A stretch of DNA of 64,000 nucleotides from Chryseobacterium cucumeris (GTDB lineage: Bacteria; Bacteroidota; Bacteroidia; Flavobacteriales; Weeksellaceae), in assembly GCF_001593385.1 (NCBI RefSeq), contig NZ_LUVZ01000001.1:682001-746000 (forward strand), given 5' to 3'. The position numbers were made by a program, and so were the translations under genes. The notes under the pieces were generated by a model. It was not told where the DNA came from, searched no databases, and saw only the letters and a program-made list of their open reading frames with translations. Positions 7,993 to 15,063 of the stretch are shown piece by piece (positions within the stretch are counted from its first letter, which is position 1; the number at the start of each line of letters is the position of its first letter).

Positions 7993-9090
7993 TTAGTAAG
8001 GATTCCATTTTTTAATGATATTCTGAGCGGTAAGGATCATTTCAGCGTCCCAGTTTTCAGTTTTAAAATAGTGAAAATCCAGATCTTTAATGTTTTCAAC
8101 ATTTGCATTCTCATAAAGAAGTCGGGTAAGCCTTGACTGCTCTTCATATAAAAGCAAATCTTCCAGAGGTTTAGCGGGAAGTTTAATTTCTTCTTTACAC
8201 CAACCGTTTTGTTGCTTTAATTTCAGGTCTGAAGTTTCAATGATTGTTCTGACTTTAGTAAAATCTTCCATAAAACTATTCCTTTTCTCTTCCGTTTTTA
8301 AAGTGTGCCCAAGTCTTTCAATAATAATGTATTCAAGATTTGGACATTTTTTCATCACAGAGGGCAACACAGAAAGGATATCTTTAGGAATAACATCATC
8401 ATGGGTATCCCTTCTCACCTGCTTTTTTCTATAAACACTATCCTGCCAGCTTCCTCCGGAAAGATGAATTTCTTTTACCTTATCCATGGGATACAAATCA
8501 ATGATCTGCTGCATCTCTAATTCAAAATTACAGGATTGGCAGTAAATATTATGAAGATCAAGAATCAGAAAACCATTGGTATCTTCCGTGAGTTTGTCAA
8601 GAAAAACGCCTTGTTCTTTAACATCTTCAATAGAAAATGAAAATGCCAGATTTTCTATCCCTACAGGAATATTTACAGCATCCTGAAGTCTGTATAATCT
8701 GTCTTTTCCTATTTGTAAAATTTTGGAATGTAAAGATACCGGTAATGGTACTCCCTGATGAAAATTCTCAGTATTCATGAAACCAAAGTGTTCCGTGATA
8801 TGATTGTATTTCCGCAGGCTGACTTCTTCTTTTAATTTCTTCAGCCATTCTTCCTGCCTTGCCGTCCATCTCGCATCAAATAAAGAATAATATACTCCAT
8901 GCCCTATTAAACGGTTATTTTCTGCGTAAAAATTCAACAGATCCCGAAGCCAGTCCGGCTCATTGGTATGATAAAGAGTATCAAAAGACCATTCCATCAC
9001 TTCAATGGAATTGTTGTGCAACAATGGCAAAATAGCAGAAACAAAATCCGGTTCCGCCATCATGGATACTCCTAATATTGGCTTTCTCAT
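7993..9090 (-). CDS. DUF692 / MNIO multinuclear non-heme iron oxidase, RiPP-modifying
   Basis: A TIM-barrel iron enzyme of the family that includes MbnB, TglH and the Chryseobacterium enzyme ChrH, which oxidise Cys-containing peptides. Expected ligand positions are all visible: His64 (IGHGVYYS), Glu100-His101 (TEHFGF), Glu146-Asn147 (GIENLA), Asp178/His180 (LDLHN), His209 (EIHLSGG), Asp228/His230 (DTHDD) and Glu258 (IIIERLG). At 365 residues it is longer than a bare MNIO domain (about 280). Residues about 290-365 form an extra helical tail that may replace the separate partner protein seen in other systems; this is inference. It starts 3 bases after the stop of a secreted peptide ending CPACGMG, its likely substrate. 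Older annotation as a sugar isomerase-like protein would be wrong. Confidence 0.92.
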   Translation of the reverse strand: MRKPILGVSMMAEPDFVSAILPLLHNNSIEVMEWSFDTLYHTNEPDWLRDLLNFYAENNRLIGHGVYYSLFDARWTARQEEWLKKLKEEVSLRKYNHITEHFGFMNTENFHQGVPLPVSLHSKILQIGKDRLYRLQDAVNIPVGIENLAFSFSIEDVKEQGVFLDKLTEDTNGFLILDLHNIYCQSCNFELEMQQIIDLYPMDKVKEIHLSGGSWQDSVYRKKQVRRDTHDDVIPKDILSVLPSVMKKCPNLEYIIIERLGHTLKTEEKRNSFMEDFTKVRTIIETSDLKLKQQNGWCKEEIKLPAKPLEDLLLYEEQSRLTRLLYENANVENIKDLDFHYFKTENWDAEMILTAQNIIKKWNPY

Positions 9091-9093
9091 TTT

Positions 9094-9315
9094 CTATCCC
9101 ATTCCACAAGCCGGACAGCCATGTCCACGAAGTACAAGTGTATCTTTTTTAACAACCGGTTTGGGTGTTCCCGGTTTTTTCTTTTCAACCGTATCCGTAG
9201 AAGTCGCTTTCTTTACTTTTTTAACAGGCTTTTTTGTTTTAGCTTCAGGTTTAGTCGTCTGTGCAGATACTCCTACCGCTAATAAACTCGCCATCAACAA
9301 TGCTGGAATTTTCAT
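9094..9315 (-). CDS. Secreted RiPP precursor peptide with C-terminal CPACGMG
   Basis: A 73-residue peptide and probable substrate of the adjacent DUF692 enzyme. Residues 1-18 are a Sec-type signal peptide ending VSA before Gln19. Residues 20-60 are a low-complexity Lys/Pro/Thr-rich spacer. The last ten residues are GHGCPACGMG with the only two cysteines, Cys67 and Cys70. The Cys-x-x-Cys placed at the very C terminus, the immediate linkage to the MNIO gene and the signal peptide fit the Chr-type and bufferin-type peptide families. The product could be a metal-binding or otherwise modified extracytoplasmic peptide; its function cannot be read from sequence. It is the first gene of the operon and divergent from the fucosidase. 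Confidence 0.85.
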   Translation of the reverse strand: MKIPALLMASLLAVGVSAQTTKPEAKTKKPVKKVKKATSTDTVEKKKPGTPKPVVKKDTLVLRGHGCPACGMG

Positions 9316-9471
9316 AATTTCTTTTTTTCAGATAAATTTTACAATAAACGTTCCATTTATAAAAATACAATAATAAGAAACGTTTTGACAACAATTATCA
9401 GTAATTATCAGAAACTATGCTATACTATAATGTTTTCTTTATCTATATTTAATGTTAAAATAAATCTATAT

Positions 9472-11319
9472 ATGAAAAGCAGTCTGATTAAAGCTGTTTT
9501 CCTTGGATTGATACTATCTGCACATAGTATCGATGCACAGGTTCAGACAGTTGATAACAGCAAAAAAATGGAATGGTTCAGCAATGCAAAACTGGGTATT
9601 TTTATTCATTGGGGAATTTATTCTGTCAACGGAATCTCAGAGTCCTGGTCATTCTTCAATAATTATATTAACCATGAAAATTATATGAAACAGCTGAATG
9701 GTTTTTCAGCTTCAAAATACCAGCCCGAGCAATGGGTAAACCTCATTAAGGAATCCGGGGCAAAATATGCGATCATTACCACAAAACATCATGACGGAGT
9801 TTCACTATGGAATTCGGGAGCGGAAAAAGCAACAACTATCCCTCAAAATTCTTTGGCTAAAAAAGATGTTCTAAGTCCTTTTGTTTCTGCTCTGAAAAAA
9901 TCAGGATTAAAAACAGGACTTTATTTTTCGTTACCGGATTGGAGCCATCCGTATTATGATATCAATACCCGGACAAAAAAACGTTACGAACTCAAAAATG
10001 ATCTAAAGCGCTGGCAGAATTTTATCAGCTATTACCAAGGTCAGCTCAATGAGCTTTCTACCCTATATTCACCGGATCTTCTTTGGTTCGATGGAGACTG
10101 GGAACATACTTCCGAAGAATGGGAAGCCGCTCAGACCCTGGATTTACTTAAAAAACACAATTCTAATATTATCATTAATTCAAGGCTTAATCATCACGGA
10201 GACTATGATACTCCTGAGCAAGGCATTCCTGTTATTCCACCCCAAAATCCATACTGGGAGCTTTGTTACACCATGAATGATTCATGGGGATATCAGCCTT
10301 TTGATAAAAATTATAAAACCTCCAATATGATTGTCAGAACCCTGGCAGATGTGATCAGCATGGGCGGAAATCTTCTGCTTGACATTGGTCCGAGATCAGA
10401 TGGTACAATTCCTGAGGAACAAAGTGAGATTCTTAAAAATCTTGGTCGATGGACTTCCAAAAATCAACATGCCATTTATGAAACAACCCGCGGAATTCCG
10501 TTTGAAAACTATAAAGGAAAATCTTCACTGTCTACATCAAAGAAGTCTTTATTCCTCTATCTTGAAGAGGCCAAAAACCTGACAAAAATTTATGGAGTGC
10601 CAACAAAACCTCTTTCAGTAAAGATCATCGGAGATCCATCCGCTGTTGTTACAATGGATTATAACGCTGAAAAAACACTGACACTGAATTTCTCCAAAGT
10701 AAAATTTGACAAGGATGTCACTGTGGCAGAACTTACTTTTGAAACTCCTCCAGCATTTTTGAACGATTTTAAGAAGGAAAAACATTCTCTTCCCGAAATA
10801 CTGGAAAACAAAAATACCCAGGAAGCCGTCTATGATATCGCCAATGCTTTAAACTATGATCAGAATTTAGTTACCCATGAAGGCCTTACTCAAGATGGCC
10901 TTGACATGAAGATAAAAAAAACGTCTAAAACAAATCCGGAAACCATAGAATGGATAAGCAAGCATGCTGAAGCTTTGTTTGAAACAGGAAAAGGCCTTCC
11001 TGCTGGTCACTACCCAGGAATGAGCGCTTTATCAAAAGACAAGCAGACACTATATCTTTTTGTGGAAGGAGTTCCTACGGGATCTATTGCTCTGAAAGGG
11101 ATAAAAAACGAGATTGCCAGAATAAGAGTTGTGGGTGAAGGCACTATTCTTCCTCATACGATCTATAATAAACTGTACTGGAGTGACAGACCGGGAATTA
11201 TTTATATTGACGTTCCAAAGGAAAAACTTGACAAGCAAATGACCGTCATTGCTGTTTTGCTGAATAAACCTCTGGAACTCTATAGAGAAAATGTGGGAGC
11301 AATTGAAAACAATCTTTAG
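9472..11319 (+). CDS. GH29 alpha-L-fucosidase, secreted
   Basis: A retaining glycosidase that removes alpha-linked L-fucose from glycans. The start is taken at ATG 9472 (615 residues) because it opens with a signal peptide (KAVFLGLILSAHSIDAQ); the upstream frame to 9385 adds 29 residues without support. The catalytic barrel spans about residues 25-330, with KLGIFIHWGIYSV, TTKHHDGVSLW and the nucleophile motif LLWFDGDWE (Asp207). Two related C-terminal segments at about 324-410 and 494-590 share the pattern W.SK..HA..ET..G.P...Y.G.S.LS..K..LYL. The product is probably periplasmic or surface. No SusC/SusD pair is nearby. Confidence 0.92.
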   Translation: MKSSLIKAVFLGLILSAHSIDAQVQTVDNSKKMEWFSNAKLGIFIHWGIYSVNGISESWSFFNNYINHENYMKQLNGFSASKYQPEQWVNLIKESGAKYAIITTKHHDGVSLWNSGAEKATTIPQNSLAKKDVLSPFVSALKKSGLKTGLYFSLPDWSHPYYDINTRTKKRYELKNDLKRWQNFISYYQGQLNELSTLYSPDLLWFDGDWEHTSEEWEAAQTLDLLKKHNSNIIINSRLNHHGDYDTPEQGIPVIPPQNPYWELCYTMNDSWGYQPFDKNYKTSNMIVRTLADVISMGGNLLLDIGPRSDGTIPEEQSEILKNLGRWTSKNQHAIYETTRGIPFENYKGKSSLSTSKKSLFLYLEEAKNLTKIYGVPTKPLSVKIIGDPSAVVTMDYNAEKTLTLNFSKVKFDKDVTVAELTFETPPAFLNDFKKEKHSLPEILENKNTQEAVYDIANALNYDQNLVTHEGLTQDGLDMKIKKTSKTNPETIEWISKHAEALFETGKGLPAGHYPGMSALSKDKQTLYLFVEGVPTGSIALKGIKNEIARIRVVGEGTILPHTIYNKLYWSDRPGIIYIDVPKEKLDKQMTVIAVLLNKPLELYRENVGAIENNL

Positions 11320-11346
11320 TACCTGAAAGATCGATTTATATAAAAA

Positions 11347-11376
11347 CAAAATCCGGAGAAATTCTCCGGATTTTTT
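11347..11376. terminator. Bidirectional terminator, fucosidase / ndk
   Basis: AAAATCCGGAGAA pairs with TTCTCCGGATTTTTT: a perfect 12-13 bp stem between convergent genes, with T runs on both strands. Confidence 0.88.
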
Positions 11377-11395
11377 ATTTTGTAAGATGATTTTC

Positions 11396-11812
11396 TTAGA
11401 AAATCTCTCTTCCTGAAAAATGGAACTGAGCTTCGATTAATGCATTCTCGTCAGAATCTGAACCGTGAACAGCATTTTCTCCGATGCTTCTTGCAAACAT
11501 TTTTCTGATTGTACCTTCTGCAGCTTCTGCAGGGTTAGTAGCACCGATTAATGTTCTGAAGTCTTCAACTGCATTGTCTTTTTCTAAAACTGCTGCAACG
11601 ATAGGACCAGAGCTCATGAATTCTACTAATTCTCCATAAAATGGTCTCTCAGCATGTACTTCATAGAATTTTTTTGCATCAGCAACTGTAAGCTGAGTTA
11701 ATTTTAAAGCTTTGATCTTAAAACCTCCTTCAGCAATCTTACCCAATATAGCACCGATATGTCCGTCAGCAACTGCATCAGGCTTAATCATAGTGAATGT
11801 AATGTTAGACAT
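11396..11812 (-). CDS. ndk: Nucleoside diphosphate kinase
   Basis: This enzyme transfers gamma-phosphate between NTPs and NDPs through a phospho-histidine. At 138 residues it is the usual length. It shows [13 protein letters not shown] at the N terminus, the [13 protein letters not shown] nucleotide site and the catalytic NAVHGSDS motif (His116). The monocistronic minus-strand gene has an AT-rich upstream region containing TAATTTTG at 11836-11843, a plausible -7 box. The identification is secure. Confidence 0.97.
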   Translation of the reverse strand: MSNITFTMIKPDAVADGHIGAILGKIAEGGFKIKALKLTQLTVADAKKFYEVHAERPFYGELVEFMSSGPIVAAVLEKDNAVEDFRTLIGATNPAEAAEGTIRKMFARSIGENAVHGSDSDENALIEAQFHFSGREIF

Positions 11813-11921
11813 AAATGTATATTTTTTTAATGGCGCAAAATTACAAAAAATATCTTTGATTTTTATTTTAATTTTTTTTTAACATAAAAATAACTTTTAT
11901 TAAGAAATTGTAACACAAACT

Positions 11922-12014
11922 TTGGCACAGTAATTGTTTATTCTATTGCGATTCTCATGTTTAATTTGAGTTTTCATGGTTATTAGTTTTTACCCAGCTT
12001 CGGCTGGGTTTTTT
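11922..12014 (+). ncRNA. Candidate small transcript with sigma54-like promoter and terminator
   Basis: TTGGCAC at 11922-11928 and TTGT at 11934-11937 have the exact -24/-12 spacing of sigma54 promoters (10 bases between GG and GT). About 55-65 bases later is an intrinsic terminator, CCCAGC-TTCG-GCTGGG-TTTTTT (11993-12014). A nine-codon ORF, MFNLSFHGY, lies between. No plus-strand gene precedes the terminator, so it must end some short RNA. The promoter class is inference; the terminator is clear. Confidence 0.4.
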
Positions 12015-12346
12015 ATTTGCAAAAAATGAAGGTATTTTTTATTAATTATGTAATTTTTTAATTAATATTTAATCATATTTAACGATTTTCTTCTTTTAAG
12101 TGCAATTGGTGAAATAATTTTATTTTTTGAAAATCCAATCTCATGGTGGTCAGAAATATGACAAAAGTGGAGTTATCTGCCAAAATTGTAAAATTGAAAA
12201 GTAGAGTTATTTAAAAACGAATATTTTTTTCATTTAAAAATCAAAAAAATAAATTACAAAAAATAAAATCCATCAAATACATTAAACTAATCTTAAAAAA
12301 AATAATATCAGTAAATATTCTTCTTTAACAGCATAAGCAAGTGTTC

Positions 12347-12376
12347 CCCTTGTCAAGGTTTCAAACCTTAACAAGG
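12347..12376. repeat. Intergenic palindrome CCCTTGTCAAGGTTT / AAACCTTAACAAGGG
   Basis: Two 15-base arms around one C form a hairpin with a single mismatch, followed by TGTCATTTCGAC, which resembles dispersed intergenic repeats in Bacteroidota genomes. There is no T tract, so it is not a typical terminator. Only one copy is in this window. Confidence 0.55.
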
Positions 12377-12482
12377 GTGTCATTTCGACAAAATAGTTTA
12401 AAGCAGAAAAAGAGCCCCTCTAATGATAGCCTCTATATTAATTTGTAACAAAATTTGTTCTGTTAAATAAAGATTGTATTGA

Positions 12483-13409
12483 TTATTTCTGAGAAGCTTC
12501 TTCTGCCTCGTCCATCAATTTAATGTAAGTAGCATAGCGCGAATGCTGAATTTCTCCTGTTTCAAGAGCATCGATAACAGCACATTTAGGTTCATTAATG
12601 TGAAGGCAGTTGTGAAATTTACATTCTTCTCTCTTTTTGAAAATTTCAGGAAAGTAATGCTGTACTTCTTCTTTTTCAATATCAATCATTGCAAATTCAC
12701 GAACTCCGGGAGTATCGATAACGTTTCCTCCAAAATCCCAGAAATGCATCTGGGCGAAAGTTGTGGTGTGCTTACCTTTCAGGTGGGTATCTGAAATTTC
12801 AGAAGTTTTTAAATTCAATCCCGGCTGCAAAGCATTCACTAAGGTAGATTTTCCACAGCCTGAGTGGCCAAAGAATACAGATGTTTTATCTTTAAGAATC
12901 TCCTGAAGCTGATCCAGATTCAATTTAGAGTAGGAAGAAATTTCCAGGGTATCATATCCAATCTCCTGATATAGGAATTCAATATCTTTTACAATTTCAA
13001 TTTCTTCTTCGTGCAATACATCAATCTTATTAAAAAGAATCAGTGGTGTAATATTATAAGCTTCACAGCATGCCAGGAACCTGTCAAGAAATCCTAATGA
13101 CGTTTCAGGATGTTTCAGCGTAAAGATAAAGCATGCCAAATCAATATTGGAAGCTATAATATGGGCTTCTTTTGAAAGATTTACCGATTTTCTGATCAGA
13201 TAATTGGAGCGAGGTTCAATTTTCGTGATCCAGGCTATATCATCCTGTTCCAGTTGGAACTCAACAAAATCTCCTACAGCAAGTGGATTGGTAAGTCTGG
13301 TTTTTATTAATTTGAATTTTCCCCGGATTCTGGCCTCGAAAATTTTATTTGTTTCCAATTCCAAAACCTGGTACCAACTGCCTGTAGATTTAATGATTTT
13401 TCCTTTCAT
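12483..13409 (-). CDS. rsgA: Ribosome small subunit-dependent GTPase A
   Basis: A circularly permuted GTPase that acts late in 30S subunit maturation. The start is set at ATG 13409 (308 residues), where the conserved MKGKIIKSTGSWYQV OB-fold region begins; the longer frame adds only nine residues. Order of elements: OB fold (about 1-70), permuted G4 (LFNKIDV), G1 (GHSGCGKSTLVNAL), switch region THTTTF-like (KGKHTTTFAQMHF), G3 (DTPGVREF), then a zinc knuckle with the Cys/His pattern CKFHNCLHINEPKC. The gene is monocistronic, with an inverted repeat between it and the DAHP synthase gene. Confidence 0.95.
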   Translation of the reverse strand: MKGKIIKSTGSWYQVLELETNKIFEARIRGKFKLIKTRLTNPLAVGDFVEFQLEQDDIAWITKIEPRSNYLIRKSVNLSKEAHIIASNIDLACFIFTLKHPETSLGFLDRFLACCEAYNITPLILFNKIDVLHEEEIEIVKDIEFLYQEIGYDTLEISSYSKLNLDQLQEILKDKTSVFFGHSGCGKSTLVNALQPGLNLKTSEISDTHLKGKHTTTFAQMHFWDFGGNVIDTPGVREFAMIDIEKEEVQHYFPEIFKKREECKFHNCLHINEPKCAVIDALETGEIQHSRYATYIKLMDEAEEASQK

Positions 13410-13438
13410 AGATAATACTGGTACAAATATACGCAATT

Positions 13439-13510
13439 AGGGCTTAGTATTCAGGAAATAGGTTTAAAAACACATGTTTCAATTGCCCTAAATACTGATA
13501 ACTAAGCCCT
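13439..13510. repeat. Inverted repeat between DAHP synthase and rsgA
   Basis: Left arm AGGGCTTAGTATTCAG (13439-13454) and right arm CTGATAACTAAGCCCT (13495-13510) pair with two mismatches around a 40-base loop that itself contains GCCCTAAATACTGA, a second partial copy. It may work as a structured 3' end for the upstream minus-strand gene, or be a dispersed repeat. Confidence 0.5.
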
Positions 13511-13570
13511 GATTTATTTTTTTACTGAATATATAGTAAAAATTATACTTCTCTTCCTATTATCCTTAAT

Positions 13571-14650
13571 TTATCTTTCAATCATAATATTATTCTGAAC
13601 TTCAATAGACTCTTCGTGAATCGCTTTGAATACTTTTTCAATAAACTCCTGAGACATTCCAGTTTCTTTTGCTTTTTGAGTAGCGTATTCTGTAATGACT
13701 TTCCAACGTTCAGGCTGGAAGATTGCAATGTCATTTTCCTTTTTAAGTTTACCGATCTTTTCAGAAATTTTCATTCTTTGAGAAAGAAGTTCAATTAACT
13801 GGAAGTCAAGATCAGAGATCAAAGTTCTGTGTCTTCCCATCTCTCCTTCAAAACCAGCAAGATTAGAACTTCTCACTTTCAGATTTCCGATAAGGTCTGC
13901 AAGAACTTCCGGAGTAATCTGCTGAGAAGCATCACTCCACGCCTCATCAGGATTGCAGTGTGATTCAATGATCGCTCCTTGGTATCCTACGTTAAGTGCT
14001 TCCTGAGTAATATCAGCAAGACCAGTTCTGTTTCCGCAGATGTGAGAAGGGTCAATTAACATTGGAATATTTGGAAACTGGCTCTTGAAATCAAGGGCAA
14101 TCTGCCAGTTCGGGTTGTTTCTGTATTTAGTTTTCTGGTATGTTGAAAACCCTCTGTGAATAACTCCAAGGTTTTTAATGTCCTGTCCTAAAAGTCTTTC
14201 CAAAGCTCCAATCCATAATGCAAGATCCGGATTAACAGGGTTTTTCACAAATACCGGCTTATCTGTTCCTCGTAGAGCCATCGCAATTTCCTGTACTGTA
14301 AACGGATTCACTGTAGAACGTGCTCCAATCCAAAGAACATCTACATCTGCTTCAAGGGCTGCGAAAACGTGGTGTGCGTTGGCTACTTCAGTGGCCGTTT
14401 TAAAACCGTACTCTTCTTTTACTTTTTTCAGCCAGTTCAAACCGATCACTCCTACTCCTTCAAAACCGTTTGGTTTGGTACGGGGTTTCCAGATTCCTGC
14501 ACGGAAAACTGACACATTGGCATTAGATTCTTTAATTCTCCTTGCCGTTTCAAGCATTTGAGCTTCACTTTCTGCGCTACATGGTCCTGCAATCATTAGA
14601 GGCTGTGTAAGCCCATCGATCCATTCATTTTTTAAATCATTTAAATTCAT
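13571..14650 (-). CDS. Bifunctional DAHP synthase / chorismate mutase (type II)
   Basis: This enzyme catalyses the first step of the shikimate pathway (PEP + erythrose 4-phosphate to DAHP), fused to chorismate mutase, which commits chorismate to Phe and Tyr. The start is ATG 14650 (359 residues). Residues about 1-265 are a class I-beta DAHP synthase (MIAGPCSAESE, FRAGIWKPRTKPNGFEG, VKNPVNPDLALW, LIDPSHICGNR, IIESHCNPDEAWSD). Residues about 275-359 are an AroQ chorismate mutase (HRTLISDLDFQLIELLSQRMKISEKIGKLKK). In this architecture the mutase domain usually gives feedback inhibition by prephenate. An aromatic leader peptide (14822-14953) lies upstream on the same strand, so transcription or translation is probably also controlled by Phe/Tyr supply. 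Confidence 0.95.
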   Translation of the reverse strand: MNLNDLKNEWIDGLTQPLMIAGPCSAESEAQMLETARRIKESNANVSVFRAGIWKPRTKPNGFEGVGVIGLNWLKKVKEEYGFKTATEVANAHHVFAALEADVDVLWIGARSTVNPFTVQEIAMALRGTDKPVFVKNPVNPDLALWIGALERLLGQDIKNLGVIHRGFSTYQKTKYRNNPNWQIALDFKSQFPNIPMLIDPSHICGNRTGLADITQEALNVGYQGAIIESHCNPDEAWSDASQQITPEVLADLIGNLKVRSSNLAGFEGEMGRHRTLISDLDFQLIELLSQRMKISEKIGKLKKENDIAIFQPERWKVITEYATQKAKETGMSQEFIEKVFKAIHEESIEVQNNIMIER

Positions 14651-14821
14651 TCTTCTAAATTTTATTGTTTTTTTATATAATTTTTTCGTTAACAGCAATA
14701 GCCCTTTGGATTATAAAATTAATTTATAATTCTTTTCAAAAAATGCCGTTCAAAATTGTTTAAAGGAATCAGGAAAATAATAGGGCTCTACTTCTCCTGT
14801 ATTTTTTGGAAAGAAATTCAG

Positions 14822-14953
14822 TTAACAGTACCAATAAAATCGGTAATACGTTCTGAAATTTCTATAATAAGAAGCAGAAAAACTAAAATAACCGCTAAAA
14901 AAGTAATTAGCGGGAGCAAAAAAAGACTGATATGTGTTAGTCAAATTTTCCAT
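14822..14953 (-). CDS. Aromatic (Phe/Tyr/Trp) leader peptide of the DAHP synthase gene
   Basis: A 43-codon ORF, 171 bases upstream of the DAHP synthase start and on the same strand. It encodes 8 Phe, 9 Tyr and 1 Trp among 43 residues (42 percent aromatic). The aromatics lie at 8, 11, 12, 17-19, 22, 23, 25, 29, 30, 33, 36, 37 and 39-42; the last residues are RTYYRFYWYC. A consensus promoter lies about 85 bases upstream. This composition next to the entry enzyme of aromatic synthesis is the classic sign of ribosome-mediated attenuation, in which scarcity of charged tRNA-Phe or tRNA-Tyr stalls the ribosome. In the 171-base spacer I find an ACCGAT/ATTGGT stem at the peptide end, a long-range AGCCCT/AGGGCT pair, a T6 tract and an AT palindrome, but no clean intrinsic terminator. 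The mechanism after stalling is therefore open. Confidence 0.8.
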   Translation of the reverse strand: MENLTNTYQSFFAPANYFFSGYFSFSASYYRNFRTYYRFYWYC

Positions 14954-15035
14954 TTTATTCTGGAAATGTCTTTATTTAGCGTTTCTGGTTGTAATTTGTT
15001 TTTGTCAAAAAATTATTTTCGACAGAAATATTTGA

Positions 15036-15063
15036 CAAATATATAAAAATTATGTCAAATCAA
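15036..15063 (-). promoter_or_regulatory. Promoter for the aromatic leader / DAHP synthase transcript
   Basis: On the minus strand TTG (15063-15061), then exactly 17 bases, then TATATTTG (15043-15036) match the Bacteroidota consensus TTG-N17-23-TAnnTTTG. The elements overlap the dnaX stop codon. The predicted transcript would start near 15030, leaving about 75 bases before the leader peptide. Confidence 0.65.

Larger units (their letters stand above)
11813..12482. other. 670-base intergenic region, no protein gene
   Basis: Very AT-rich spacer between ndk and rsgA (both minus strand). It holds a candidate small RNA ending in a UUCG-loop terminator (11922-12014) and a perfect-looking palindrome (12347-12376). 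No ORF with credible codon use is seen. The large size for this genome suggests RNA or repeat content rather than coding sequence. Confidence 0.6.

Noticed and set aside
7993..9090. Reading the DUF692 protein as a xylose isomerase-like enzyme
   Set aside because: The barrel fold is shared, but the ligand pattern and adjacent Cys-tail precursor fit MNIO enzymes.
12483..13436. Longer rsgA start at 13436
   Set aside because: The extra residues are not part of the OB fold and the ATG at 13409 matches the family start.
14756..15046. 96-codon plus-strand ORF over the aromatic leader
   Set aside because: Low-complexity, no motif, and it opposes the aromatic leader ORF, which has a promoter and gene context.
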